From NCBI GenBank assembly GCA_016872195.1, contig VHAT01000003.1:1-64000 (forward strand): a stretch of 64,000 nt of DNA. The letters are read 5' to 3'. The notes beneath the pieces were generated by a model. It saw nothing but the letters and a program-made list of their open reading frames with translations, searched no databases and was not told the DNA's origin. The translations under genes were made by a program, and so were the position numbers. This DNA comes from Sphingomonadales bacterium. GTDB taxonomy: Bacteria; Bacteroidota; Bacteroidia; Chitinophagales; Chitinophagaceae. Positions 25,853 to 34,626 of this stretch are shown here, one piece after another. Position 1 is the first letter of the stretch; each line of letters begins with the position of its first letter.

Positions 25853-27297
25853 CCCTGTGCTAAGCTATAGGCCTTTTGATTACCCCACTGGTTGAGCAGC
25901 TCTACCGAGCAGATCTTAAAATGCTGGCTCATGCGCTGGTAGAGCGCTACAATATCGGATTGTTCCAAGCCCTTTTCCTCTTGTCGCTCAAAACGAACGC
26001 GGTATTGATTGACCAAATTAGTATATACAGAGCCAGTGGGCCATACCTGCGTACCGCGGTTACTGATGGTAACCAGTTTAAAAATGCCGGCGGTTTCTTT
26101 TTCACAAAGTGCTGCCACAGCAGTGGGTTGTTGATGGCTCTCTAAAAACAGATCGGCTCCGACGATCGCCTCCGCTTTTCGGTGAGCGGATTCCAGCATA
26201 GGATGCTCGCTGATGGGGGCTGCAGGATGGTATACTTTATTGTCTCCGCTGTACGATACGGCTCCTTGCTGCGGGGTTTTTCCAAAATTGCTAATTATGG
26301 CATCCGCGAATTCGGTGGTATTGACCGCCGCTGTATTTTTATTGCCAAAGTCTCCGGTATGCACACCCGATTCTAAGGTATAGCGCAGTGCATTTTCAAT
26401 GGTGGCCGCATTTTCGTAAAGACCTACGTGGCGAAGCATGGCCAGACCACTCAGTAAAAGCGCAGTGGGGTTCGCCAGATTTTTTCCGGCAATGTCGGGT
26501 GCGGTGCCGTGTACGGCTTCAAAAATCGAAATATGATCTCCAATATTGGCAGAAGGAGCAAAGCCCAGACCACCTACTAAGCCAGCGCAGAGATCAGATA
26601 CAATATCTCCTTGCAAATTGGGAAGTACCACTACGTCGAACAGATCAGGACGGGTTACCAACTTCATGCAAAGATCATCCACAATAATATCATCGGCCTT
26701 TAGATGCGGATATTCTTTGGCTACCTCGTAAAAACATTCTAAGAACATGCCGTCCGTGATCTTCATGATATTGGCCTTATGACCGCAACTGATACGAGTT
26801 ACCTTTTTTTTGCTGGCCATGTCAAAGGCATAGCGCATTACCTGCAGGGTACCGGGGCGCGTAATAAAACGACGACAGAGGGCTACATCTTGCGTAAGCA
26901 TATGCTCGATACCACCATAGGTGTCTTCGATGTTCTCTCGTATGATGGAAATATTGATGGGGATGCCAGCCTTACTAAAGACAGTGTCTACGCCATGAAG
27001 GGAGGTAAAGACACGCTTGTTGGCATAGGTATTCCAAGTTTTGCGAGCCGTAACATTGATACTTTTGACCCCTTTTCCCTTAGGGGTTTCCATGGGCCCT
27101 TTAAAAAGTAGTCCCAGCTGCTCGATATTTTGTTTAGCTTCTGGGGTCATCCCATTGTTAAAACCTTTATCAAAAACCCATTTCCCCATCTCCACTACCT
27201 CATATTGAAGAGGGACTTTATTTGCTTCAAAAATGCGCAGGACGGCGTCCATGATCTCGGGTCCGATTCCATCTCCTTTGGCTACAGCAATTCTCAT
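25846..27297 (-). CDS. icd: NADP-dependent isocitrate dehydrogenase
   Basis: This enzyme oxidises isocitrate to 2-oxoglutarate and CO2 in the citrate cycle. The 483-residue protein is the long form seen in alphaproteobacteria and Bacteroidota. It has the N-terminal A-K-G-D-G-I-G-P-E-I, the substrate loop S-I-I-R-E-N-I-E-D-T-Y-G-G-I-E, and D-L-C-A-G-L-V-G-G-L-G-F and H-G-T-A-P-D-I-A-G-K. A C-terminal extension of about 130 residues follows. I start it at the ATG at 27297, where the Rossmann opening begins, not at the in-frame ATG at 27357 that lies upstream of the promoter. Confidence 0.92.
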   Translation of the reverse strand: MRIAVAKGDGIGPEIMDAVLRIFEANKVPLQYEVVEMGKWVFDKGFNNGMTPEAKQNIEQLGLLFKGPMETPKGKGVKSINVTARKTWNTYANKRVFTSLHGVDTVFSKAGIPINISIIRENIEDTYGGIEHMLTQDVALCRRFITRPGTLQVMRYAFDMASKKKVTRISCGHKANIMKITDGMFLECFYEVAKEYPHLKADDIIVDDLCMKLVTRPDLFDVVVLPNLQGDIVSDLCAGLVGGLGFAPSANIGDHISIFEAVHGTAPDIAGKNLANPTALLLSGLAMLRHVGLYENAATIENALRYTLESGVHTGDFGNKNTAAVNTTEFADAIISNFGKTPQQGAVSYSGDNKVYHPAAPISEHPMLESAHRKAEAIVGADLFLESHQQPTAVAALCEKETAGIFKLVTISNRGTQVWPTGSVYTNLVNQYRVRFERQEEKGLEQSDIVALYQRMSQHFKICSVELLNQWGNQKAYSLAQGQ

Positions 27298-27318
27298 AGA
27301 AATGATTTTTTTGCGCTG

Positions 27319-27326
27319 CAAAGGTA
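27319..27326 (-). promoter_or_regulatory. -7 promoter element before icd
   Basis: TACCTTTG on the minus strand, a perfect TAnnTTTG, ends 21 bases before the chosen icd ATG. It lies inside the upstream in-frame extension, which supports the shorter start. Confidence 0.55.
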
Positions 27327-27375
27327 AGCCCCAAAAACTTAATCGGAAACTTATCATTTTCTTTAATTTTATAGT

Positions 27376-27762
27376 ATGGCTTCCTTGATATCAGAAGGCG
27401 TACAGGTGAGCGTGGAGACCTTTTACCAAGAGGATTACAGTAATCCGTTGCAATCGGAGTACATGTTCGCCTACAAGATCGTGCTGGAGAATTATAATTT
27501 CTTTCCTGTAAAGCTGCATCGTCGTCATTGGTTTATTTTCGATAGCAATGCTTCGCATCGAGAAGTAGAAGGAGAAGGCGTTGTCGGTGTACAACCCGTC
27601 TTACAGCCCGGGGAGCGATATCAATATGTGAGTGGTTGTAATCTAAGGACCGAGATGGGAAGGATGTATGGAACCTACCAGATGGAAAATCTGGAAACTC
27701 ATCAATATTTTACAGTAACGATCCCCAGTTTTGAAATGATCGTCCCCTTCAAGAATAACTGA
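27376..27762 (+). CDS. apaG: ApaG domain protein
   Basis: This 128-residue protein has a single fibronectin-like ApaG domain. The family core is visible: Y-K-I-V-L-E-N near residue 34, L-H-R-R-H-W-F-I near 47, G-V-V-G-V-Q-P-V-L-Q-P-G-E-R-Y-Q-Y-V-S-G, and M-x-G-x-Y-Q-M-E. ApaG was linked to Co2+/Mg2+ resistance in enterics, but its biochemical role is unsettled. The same fold is used for binding in F-box proteins. The gene is divergent from icd and converges on gldB (10-base gap). Confidence 0.93.
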   Translation: MASLISEGVQVSVETFYQEDYSNPLQSEYMFAYKIVLENYNFFPVKLHRRHWFIFDSNASHREVEGEGVVGVQPVLQPGERYQYVSGCNLRTEMGRMYGTYQMENLETHQYFTVTIPSFEMIVPFKNN

Positions 27763-27772
27763 TCGTAATCTT

Positions 27773-28792
27773 TTACTTGGGTTTATACTTGGCCTGCTCC
27801 AAGATCGTGGTAGCGGGGGTCTTCATGATCACCTCGGGATGAAGTTCTTTATTAGCGGCCGCATATTTTCTAACGATCTGCCAACCGACCCACGCCCCTA
27901 TGTTGCCGGGTGAGGATTCTTGCGATAATCCCTGCGTAAAAGGGGCCTCTCCCAAATAGGTCTGGATTACGATCGGGTTTAGTGAGTTGAGATCTTCGTT
28001 CTTGACCAGATAGCTCCAGATCAGTCCCTCATTTTCTTCGCACCAGTTTAGTTGTTCATTCGTATAGCCTGTTAGTAACGAATCGGGATGATGAGGAAGC
28101 AGCAACGAAGCCAAGTACCAATATTTTCCTTTTTCTATCATTTGTTCTATCAGTGGTAATTCGGCCATGCGGGGCGGAAAAAGATCTTCGGTGATGGCCT
28201 TGATAATGCCCGGCACAATATAGCGGGGGGTAAATCGTCTGCTGATATAGGCAGGATAAAGCGAATGTAGTGCCGCGGTCTGGTAGGCAAAAAAATCAGC
28301 GCCGGCAAATTGCTGTAGCCCAATGGCCGTACCACTGCGAACGGTAGCGATACCAGGCGCATCAAAGGGACCCACATACAGACTGATGGTTCCGGTCCGA
28401 TAATTCGGGAAATAGTATTTCAGGTACTGAAAACTCTTTTCTACTTCTTCTTGAAGATCCCCGGTGTTAGCAAAGTGGAGTTGCAGCGAATCGTTCAAGC
28501 CGCCATAACTACCTATAAACTGACGAACCACACGCTGGGTAACACTATCGGCAGGATCTCCTGAAACGCCCAATATGTATTGCATGAATTCGGGGTAAAA
28601 AGCTGCATAGTTACGAGAAAGTGAATCGAGCCCTTGGGTAAGGCGCGTCGTGTCAAGCGCAAAAAAAGCCTGGTCAAAACGACTAAGCGGAGCACTCACC
28701 TTAATTTGGCTTACATCGGGGACCGAATTATCATTAGTGCAGCTACCCAACAGAAACCCGCCGCAGAGTAGTATCCAAAATATGCGTTGCAT
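27773..28792 (-). CDS. gldB: Gliding motility lipoprotein GldB
   Basis: This 339-residue lipoprotein has a signal peptide ending L-L-G-S-C (Cys18). Its GldB-like domain opens with S-R-F-D-Q-A-F-F-A-L-D and a Y-P-x-F-M-x-Y-I-L-G segment. It continues with Y-F-P-N-Y-R near residue 125 and a C-terminal G-A-W-V-G-W-Q-I-V-R-K-Y block. GldB is required for gliding in Flavobacterium, and the family is distantly related to DUF2268 predicted zinc proteases. The divergent neighbour nadE is the same neighbour as in Flavobacterium, which strengthens the assignment. gldC is not adjacent. A -7-like TATCTTTA (minus) at 28798-28805 lies 5 bases upstream. Confidence 0.88.
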   Translation of the reverse strand: MQRIFWILLCGGFLLGSCTNDNSVPDVSQIKVSAPLSRFDQAFFALDTTRLTQGLDSLSRNYAAFYPEFMQYILGVSGDPADSVTQRVVRQFIGSYGGLNDSLQLHFANTGDLQEEVEKSFQYLKYYFPNYRTGTISLYVGPFDAPGIATVRSGTAIGLQQFAGADFFAYQTAALHSLYPAYISRRFTPRYIVPGIIKAITEDLFPPRMAELPLIEQMIEKGKYWYLASLLLPHHPDSLLTGYTNEQLNWCEENEGLIWSYLVKNEDLNSLNPIVIQTYLGEAPFTQGLSQESSPGNIGAWVGWQIVRKYAAANKELHPEVIMKTPATTILEQAKYKPK

Positions 28793-28823
28793 GGCTGTAA
28801 AGATACGCTACAAAACAATGGCG

Positions 28824-28831
28824 TACTTTTG
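28824..28831 (+). promoter_or_regulatory. -7 promoter element before nadE
   Basis: TACTTTTG, a perfect TAnnTTTG, ends 4 bases before the nadE ATG at 28836. This is the tightest spacing in the window and strongly suggests a leaderless message. Confidence 0.6.
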
Positions 28832-28835
28832 CCAA

Positions 28836-30518
28836 ATGAAGATCGCTATTGCGCAGCAGAACTATCACATTGGTCATTTTGACGGAAATACGATCAAGAT
28901 CATCGATGCCATTGCTACTGCCAAAAAAGCCGGAGCAGAACTAGTGCTTTTTTCGGAGTTAGCGGTTTGTGGCTATCCTCCTCGCGATTTTCTCGAATTC
29001 GATGACTTTATCGATCAGTGTCTGCATGCCCTCGATCGGATCAAGCCGCATACGAATGGAATCGGTGTCTTGATCGGAGCCCCCGAGCGCAACCCCTCCC
29101 CCAAAGGAAAGAGATTATTCAATGCAGCTTATTTTTTGCACGATGGCGAGATTCGGGCGGTCGTGCAGAAGACCTGTCTTCCAACCTATGATATTTTTGA
29201 TGAGTACCGTTATTTTGAACCCGCTAACAATTGGCAACTGATCGATTTTAAAGGGAAAAAATTGGCGGTGACCATTTGTGAGGATATCTGGAACCTGGGG
29301 GATAATCCGCTTTACACGCACTGTCCGATGGATCAGCTGATCGGACAGCGGCCCGATATTATCTTGAATCTTTCGGCTTCCCCATTCGACTATACCCATG
29401 TAGAGGATCGCAAGGCCATAGTAAAGCAAAATGTACTTCGCTATGGAATTCCGCTTATTTATTGCAATGCGGTGGGTAGCCAAACGGAGATCGTATTCGA
29501 TGGAGGTTCACTGGTCATGGACAAGGATGCCAATTTGATCACGCAATTACCCTTGTTCGAGGAATCTGTGCAATTCGTGAACTGGCAAGAGGATGGCTCT
29601 TTTGCTGAACCTGTATTGCAACAGGTCGGCCAACTACCCGATGCCGAACTAGATCCCCTTCGACTGGAACCTACCCTTTGTACGGCAGCCATCAAAGAGG
29701 CGATCATAACCGGGATACGCGATTATTTTTCTAAGATGGGTTTTCAAAAGGCAATTTTGGGCAGCAGCGGAGGAATTGATAGCGCCGTTACGCTGGCCCT
29801 GGCGGTGGAGGCCTTGGGAAAAGAAAATGTAAAGGCGATACTACTGCCCTCTGTCTATTCGAGTGATCATAGTGTGCCCGATGCCGAACAGTTAAGTAAA
29901 GGGTTGGGTAATCCCTATGAGATCATTTCTATACAGCCGGTATTTGAGTCGCTGCTGGCGGTCTTGAAAAAAAGTTTTGGAGATCTTCCTGCTGGTTTGG
30001 CCGAGGAGAATCTACAGAGTCGAACACGAGGAAATATCTTAATGGGCTTGGCCAATAAATTTGGGTATATCTTACTTAATACATCTAACAAAAGCGAACT
30101 CGCCACGGGGTATGGTACGCTGTACGGCGATATGGCCGGTGGCTTGGGTGTATTGGGTGATTGCTACAAATTACAGGTATACGCACTGGCTCGCTACCTG
30201 AATCGACAGCAGGAGATGATCCCCGAAAATATTATCAATAAACCGCCCTCTGCCGAGCTCCGGCCCGGCCAACTGGATGCCGATTCTTTACCACCGTATG
30301 AAGTGCTCGATCCTATTTTATACCAGTATATCGAAAAAAGAAAATCGCCTGCCCAGATCAAGCAACTTGGTTACGAATCCGAGCTGGTAGATCGCGTATT
30401 GAGCATGGTCAACAAGAATGAATACAAACGACAGCAGTTCTGTCCCATTATTCGAATCTCGCCCAAGGCCTTTGGGGTGGGAAGAAGAATGCCCATCGTA
30501 GGAAAATATTTATCATAA
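28836..30518 (+). CDS. nadE: Glutamine-dependent NAD+ synthetase
   Basis: NadE amidates nicotinic acid adenine dinucleotide to NAD+. This 560-residue form is the two-domain type. The N-terminal nitrilase-fold glutaminase has the triad Glu41 (F-S-E-L-A), Lys112 (Q-K-T-C-L-P) and Cys148 (T-I-C-E-D-I-W). The C-terminal synthetase has the ATP P-loop S-G-G-I-D-S at 311-316, and it ends normally. The ATG at 28836 is right for the nitrilase opening M-K-I-A-I-A-Q; the long in-frame extension upstream is antisense to gldB. The rsgA ATG directly abuts the stop codon. Confidence 0.96.
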   Translation: MKIAIAQQNYHIGHFDGNTIKIIDAIATAKKAGAELVLFSELAVCGYPPRDFLEFDDFIDQCLHALDRIKPHTNGIGVLIGAPERNPSPKGKRLFNAAYFLHDGEIRAVVQKTCLPTYDIFDEYRYFEPANNWQLIDFKGKKLAVTICEDIWNLGDNPLYTHCPMDQLIGQRPDIILNLSASPFDYTHVEDRKAIVKQNVLRYGIPLIYCNAVGSQTEIVFDGGSLVMDKDANLITQLPLFEESVQFVNWQEDGSFAEPVLQQVGQLPDAELDPLRLEPTLCTAAIKEAIITGIRDYFSKMGFQKAILGSSGGIDSAVTLALAVEALGKENVKAILLPSVYSSDHSVPDAEQLSKGLGNPYEIISIQPVFESLLAVLKKSFGDLPAGLAEENLQSRTRGNILMGLANKFGYILLNTSNKSELATGYGTLYGDMAGGLGVLGDCYKLQVYALARYLNRQQEMIPENIINKPPSAELRPGQLDADSLPPYEVLDPILYQYIEKRKSPAQIKQLGYESELVDRVLSMVNKNEYKRQQFCPIIRISPKAFGVGRRMPIVGKYLS

Positions 30519-31445
30519 ATGACAGGACTAGTCTATAAATCAACAGGTAGCTGGTATATCGTTCGCGACGAAAAAGGACAGTTCTGGAATGCTCGCATTA
30601 AAGGAGTGCTAAAGTTAGATGAGATCACTTCTACCAATCCGGTAGCGGTAGGCGATCAAGTTTCTTTCGAGATAGAATCGGAAGCGGCCGCTACGGCGGT
30701 GATCAATGAGATCTTACCTCGTCGAAATTATATAAATCGGCAAAGCCCTCGTCATAAGCACCAGCATCATATTGTTGCCGCCAACCTCGATCAGATCCTA
30801 TTGGTAGCTACGCTTAAGGAGCCCAAAACCTCGCAAGGATTTATCGATCGCTTTCTGGTGGCCGCCGAAATGTACCATGTGGTGCCCCTGATCGTCTTTA
30901 ATAAGGCCGACCTCTATCGTCAAAAAGAGATGGACCGTTTCGAGGCTCTTCGCTCGATGTATACGGCTATCGGTTATCCTGTGCTGCTGGTCAGTGCCGT
31001 TACCGGAGAGGGAATGGATGAACTGTTAAAGCTGCTTTCGCATAAGATCACTTTGTTATCGGGGCATAGCGGTGTAGGTAAATCAAGTTTATTGAATGCC
31101 TGGTTTCCGGGAATGAATCGAAAGACACAAGATGTGAGTGGTTGGAGTGGAAAGGGACAACATACCACCACATTCGCAGAGATGTTCGATCTGCCAACGG
31201 GGGGACAAATCATTGACACACCCGGAATGCGTGAGTTCGGGTTGGTCGATATCAGTAAACAAGAGTTATCTCACTATTTTTCGGAAATGAAACCGCTTAT
31301 TCAGGATTGTCAGTTCAATAATTGTCAACATTATAACGAGCCAGGCTGCGCCGTAAAAAAAGCAGTGCAAGAAGGACGGATCCATGAAGATCGCTTCGTT
31401 AGTTATCTTTCCGTGCTGGATTCTATCGAAGAAAATCAATACTGA
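30519..31445 (+). CDS. rsgA: Small ribosomal subunit biogenesis GTPase RsgA
   Basis: RsgA helps late maturation of the 30S ribosomal subunit. The 308-residue protein shows the family's circularly permuted GTPase. After an OB-fold domain (about 1-70), the N-K-A-D guanine motif (128-131) precedes the P-loop G-H-S-G-V-G-K-S-S (182-190) and D-T-P-G-M-R-E-F-G. The C-terminal zinc site C-x5-C-x-H-x5-C follows (C-Q-F-N-N-C-Q-H-Y). It is complete, and starts at the first base after the nadE stop, so the two genes are co-transcribed. Confidence 0.95.
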   Translation: MTGLVYKSTGSWYIVRDEKGQFWNARIKGVLKLDEITSTNPVAVGDQVSFEIESEAAATAVINEILPRRNYINRQSPRHKHQHHIVAANLDQILLVATLKEPKTSQGFIDRFLVAAEMYHVVPLIVFNKADLYRQKEMDRFEALRSMYTAIGYPVLLVSAVTGEGMDELLKLLSHKITLLSGHSGVGKSSLLNAWFPGMNRKTQDVSGWSGKGQHTTTFAEMFDLPTGGQIIDTPGMREFGLVDISKQELSHYFSEMKPLIQDCQFNNCQHYNEPGCAVKKAVQEGRIHEDRFVSYLSVLDSIEENQY

Positions 31446-31456
31446 TATAAAGGTCC

Positions 31457-31636
31457 TTAATACTTGAACTTTCGTTGTTTCTTAAGTTGCTTGGCAGCGT
31501 CGGGATCTCCGCTGATGATCTTTTCGGCTCCAATGGGTACACCGTACCGGGGCTTGGGTGGAAAGGCCTTGTGCCAGAGTTTGCAGGAACTGAACGTAAA
31601 GCAGACCAGTGCTAATATTAAAAAGTGTCTTTTCAT
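31457..31636 (-). CDS. Small uncharacterised lipoprotein (59 residues)
   Basis: The 59-residue product has a lipoprotein signal (M-K-R-H-F-L, hydrophobic core, then F-S-S-C-K). The short basic tail is rich in Lys and Pro and ends K-K-Q-R-K-F-K-Y. No family is recognised. Its ATG overlaps the stop of the carbonic anhydrase gene as ATGA, which indicates translational coupling. I reject a longer in-frame start at 31666 because it lies inside the upstream gene. Confidence 0.6.
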   Translation of the reverse strand: MKRHFLILALVCFTFSSCKLWHKAFPPKPRYGVPIGAEKIISGDPDAAKQLKKQRKFKY

Positions 31637-32166
31637 GGGGTGGATGTGTCGGGTGGGGTGAACCAAGAAGCATAACGAACATAATTACGGGCGATTCGGT
31701 GGATCTCTCCCTCTATCAATTCTCCGGATATGTCCTTTACCTTTTTTGCCGGTACCCCTGCATAGATACTGCCCGGTTCACAAATAGTATTTTCCAATAT
31801 AACGGCGCCGGCAGCGATAATAGTATTTGAGTGGACTACGGCATTATCCATAATAATGGCTCCCATGCCCACCAATACATTGTCATGAAGGGTGCATCCA
31901 TGCACAATGGCATGATGCCCAATGGACACATTATTGCCGATGGTGGTGCCACATTTTTCAAACGTGCCATGGATACAGGCGCCATCTTGGACATTCACCT
32001 GATCGCCCATGCGTATATAATTCACATCGCCCCTGACCACTGCGTTGAACCAGATGCTACAGGATTCGCCCATAACTACATCGCCCACCACGGTTGCGTT
32101 GGGGGCTAAAAAGCAATTGGTGCCCCATTTTGGATGATGATCGCGTACGGGTAATACCAAGGCCAT
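31633..32166 (-). CDS. Gamma-carbonic anhydrase family protein
   Basis: This 177-residue left-handed beta-helix protein belongs to the gamma-carbonic anhydrase/YrdA/PaaY family. It has repeated hexapeptides from about residue 20 to 140. The metal-binding histidines are His66 (C-I-H-G-T), His84 and His89 (G-H-H-A-I-V-H-G). W-F-N-A-V-V-R-G-D near residue 40 is typical. Members form trimers with metal sites between subunits, but many have no measured carbonic anhydrase activity. The ATG at 32166 gives the usual length; the extension to 32316 is implausible because it crosses into the divergent aminotransferase gene. Confidence 0.92.
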   Translation of the reverse strand: MALVLPVRDHHPKWGTNCFLAPNATVVGDVVMGESCSIWFNAVVRGDVNYIRMGDQVNVQDGACIHGTFEKCGTTIGNNVSIGHHAIVHGCTLHDNVLVGMGAIIMDNAVVHSNTIIAAGAVILENTICEPGSIYAGVPAKKVKDISGELIEGEIHRIARNYVRYASWFTPPDTSTP

Positions 32167-32261
32167 GGTACCAGATTTTACATGCAAAGTAGCGCAAATT
32201 TTAAAAGGTCGATTTTCTTTGTTTCCTTTGTTGTTATTCGGGCTGGTGTGCCCTTGTATCC

Positions 32262-33452
32262 ATGAATCAACGAGAACTTTTTTTAAGACATGTCGCTCAA
32301 ACCTCACCTGCGCCATTGGCTATCGAAGTGGTGCGCGCCGACTGTGCCACCCTTTATGATGCAGCGGGAAAAGAATACATCGATCTGATTGGTGGTATCA
32401 GTGTAGCCAACATTGGTCATCGGCATCCGAAGGTGGTCGAAGCCATTCGGGCGCAAACCGATGCCTATTTGCATGTGATGGTCTATGGAGAGATGATCGA
32501 ATCGCCACAGGTACGCTATGCCACCGCTCTTGCCAAACAATTGCCCTCTACGCTGCAGTCTGTCTACTTTACCAATTCAGGGACCGAGGCCACCGAAGGG
32601 GCCATTAAGCTGGCTAAGCGGGTAACGGGACGCACCAAGATGATCGCCTTTAATCAAGCGTATCATGGCTCTACACAGGGAGCACTTAGTCTATTGGGGG
32701 ATGAATATTTTCGCAATGCGTTTAGACCATTGCTACCGGGTATTTCTCATTTTGACATCAATACCGAAGCGGCCGTGGACGCGATCGATGGTCAAACGGC
32801 TTGTGTGATCATCGAGACCATCCAGGCTGAATCGGGTATAATTATTCCCGCTAAAAATTGGATGAAGGCGCTTCGGAAAAAATGTTCCGATACCGGCACC
32901 CTGCTCATTTTTGATGAGATCCAGGCTGGATTTGGGCGAACAGGTTCTTTATGGGGCTTTATAAGATATGATGTGATTCCGGATATACTGCTCTTGGGAA
33001 AAGCTTTGGGGGGCGGTATGCCACTCGGGGCCTTTATCTCCGATAAAAAGTGGATGGATCAATTGACCGATCGTCCGGTGTTGGGTCATATTACCACGTT
33101 CGGTGGTCATCCGGTTTGTTGTGCGGCCGGTCTTGCCGCCTTTGAGGCCCTTCTCGAGGAAAAATGGATAGAGCAGGTCTTCGAAAAAGAACAACTCTTG
33201 TTAGCGGCATTGGTACACCCAAAGATTGTTTCGGTGCGCAGTGCCGGTCTGTGGATGGGAGTTGAATTTGCCTCTGCCGAAGCCTGTAAAAAAGTGATCG
33301 ACTATGTGTTGGGCAAAGGACTGCTCACCGATTGGTTTTTATTTGCACCGCATTGTCTTCGTATTTCTCCTCCCCTTATCATTCATCCCGAGCAATTGAA
33401 AAAAGCAGCGGCCCTGATCATCGAGGCTTGCGATGTGGTCTTAGCTCAATAA
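32262..33452 (+). CDS. Class III (PLP-dependent) aminotransferase
   Basis: This 396-residue fold-type I aminotransferase is of the acetylornithine/4-aminobutyrate group. It shows F-T-N-S-G-T-E-A-T-E-G-A-I-K near residue 105, A-Y-H-G-S-T-Q-G, the cofactor Asp in L-L-I-F-D-E-I-Q-A-G-F-G-R-T-G, and the Schiff-base Lys in L-L-L-G-K-A-L-G-G-G-M-P. The protein is shorter than GabT and closest in layout to Bacteroidota aspartate aminotransferase family proteins. It is not next to any arginine or lysine genes, so the substrate is open. It is divergent from the gamma-carbonic anhydrase. Confidence 0.88.
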   Translation: MNQRELFLRHVAQTSPAPLAIEVVRADCATLYDAAGKEYIDLIGGISVANIGHRHPKVVEAIRAQTDAYLHVMVYGEMIESPQVRYATALAKQLPSTLQSVYFTNSGTEATEGAIKLAKRVTGRTKMIAFNQAYHGSTQGALSLLGDEYFRNAFRPLLPGISHFDINTEAAVDAIDGQTACVIIETIQAESGIIIPAKNWMKALRKKCSDTGTLLIFDEIQAGFGRTGSLWGFIRYDVIPDILLLGKALGGGMPLGAFISDKKWMDQLTDRPVLGHITTFGGHPVCCAAGLAAFEALLEEKWIEQVFEKEQLLLAALVHPKIVSVRSAGLWMGVEFASAEACKKVIDYVLGKGLLTDWFLFAPHCLRISPPLIIHPEQLKKAAALIIEACDVVLAQ

Positions 33453-33731
33453 TATTTTACTTTTTCCCTTCTTTATTTAAGAACCGCGTTTCGCTTGCGT
33501 GGCTAAAGGCATGGAGAACGATGTGCAGCATTGTGTCTTTCTTGAGAATATCGCTACTTGACAGATTGTTGAACGTAATTTTACGATTTTCTCTACGCAT
33601 CATCGTAAGTTTCCTAATGATAAACTCTAATTTTTTGAATGTTTTATTGAAATCTTGATTTCATATTGTGTAAAAGCAATAATCTTGAAGTAGGCTATAG
33701 TGCCAAAAAATTCTTTTTAACTATAGGTGTT
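33453..33731. other. AT-rich 279-base gap at the left edge of the lipoprotein island
   Basis: No convincing gene lies here. The open frame running through 33332-33658 overlaps the aminotransferase end and has no family features. A perfect 7-base inverted repeat TTACGAT (33581-33587) / ATCGTAA (33602-33608) is present without a following T run. The composition becomes clearly AT-richer from here to about 36.0 kb. Confidence 0.5.
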
Positions 33732-34592
33732 ATGAAAAGTAATTTTTTTCTGAGAATCCTTTTTTTAGTGGTGTGTTCCAGCTTCTTTTTTTCTTGTACA
33801 AAATCTTACGTCGCTTCCTCAGAGGACATTTTATCGCCGCTAGCAGAAGACAGTAAAATATCGAATAGGGAAGCAGCAAGAGTATTTGTTCCGACAAAAA
33901 AAGCCTATACCTACACTATTACTGACCACGAGACAGGACAAGTGCAGACATTTTATGTTTGTCGCAATCCAGGGCGCACCTGCGATGTAGGAGATACTAT
34001 AAATATTCCTCCTCCTCCTAACACCAGATTCGGAAGTGGAGAATCTGTCCGGGTTGATTATCTATTAAGAAATCAATTTATTCAGTCAGTTTATGGACTG
34101 TCTTCTGAGAAAATCATAGCTTTGCTCGACTCAAAGAGAGAGTTGTTGTTATCAGTTTTTCCCATCTTGTATGACGAGTTTATCCGAAATGGTCTAAGGA
34201 CAGGTACATTCAAGTGTTTGGCTGGGGGCAATTACATCGCGATTGTCTCTTCCACGAACCACCTCTCGCCAATATATGTATACATGAGTGTGCCTGTGTT
34301 GGCAGAGGGCCATCGAGCAGCCTCTGACTCCATCAAGTTGCGCCTAGCGGTATATAATACGCAGACGGGTGTTATTGAGTGTATTAAGCCTGGCACTAAT
34401 TGTTTTGTCGGAAGGGAGGGGGTTGGAATGAATACCTCTGGTGACCTGCTTGAAACTATTGATGCGTTATTTCCTGGCAAAGAGCTTGGAGGGGCTATAC
34501 TTTCCGGTTCCTATACCATTTTAGAGTCGTCCCGGTATGTGCAGATAGCGCCGGTTGGATCGACAGGACCTTCTTATTATTTGCTTAAGTGA
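33732..34592 (+). CDS. Unrecognised lipoprotein with a duplicated C-x2-PG-x2-C-x-VG motif
   Basis: This 286-residue protein has a lipoprotein signal ending F-F-S-C (Cys22). I recognise no family. It contains two copies of a short motif, Cys77-R-N-P-G-R-T-Cys84-D-V-G and Cys217-I-K-P-G-T-N-Cys224-F-V-G, both preceded by T-G-x-V. A helical segment follows each (L-L-D-S-K-R-E-L-L and L-L-E-T-I-D-A-L-F-P), and then a G-T-F/G-S-Y strand. This suggests two tandem domains, each possibly disulfide-bonded. It is the first gene of an AT-rich three-lipoprotein set. The ATG at 33732 gives a proper signal peptide. Confidence 0.72.
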   Translation: MKSNFFLRILFLVVCSSFFFSCTKSYVASSEDILSPLAEDSKISNREAARVFVPTKKAYTYTITDHETGQVQTFYVCRNPGRTCDVGDTINIPPPPNTRFGSGESVRVDYLLRNQFIQSVYGLSSEKIIALLDSKRELLLSVFPILYDEFIRNGLRTGTFKCLAGGNYIAIVSSTNHLSPIYVYMSVPVLAEGHRAASDSIKLRLAVYNTQTGVIECIKPGTNCFVGREGVGMNTSGDLLETIDALFPGKELGGAILSGSYTILESSRYVQIAPVGSTGPSYYLLK

Positions 34593-34626
34593 TGGCTTTA
34601 AAATAGGATCTGTTGTAGGATATTTT

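Noticed and set aside
28650-28835. 62-residue N-terminal extension of nadE
   Set aside because: It overlaps gldB on the other strand and the -7 box at 28824; the nitrilase domain begins at 28836.
33332-33658. 108-residue open frame crossing the end of the aminotransferase gene
   Set aside because: It overlaps the conserved aminotransferase C-terminus out of frame. The remainder is low-complexity AT-rich DNA with no domain.
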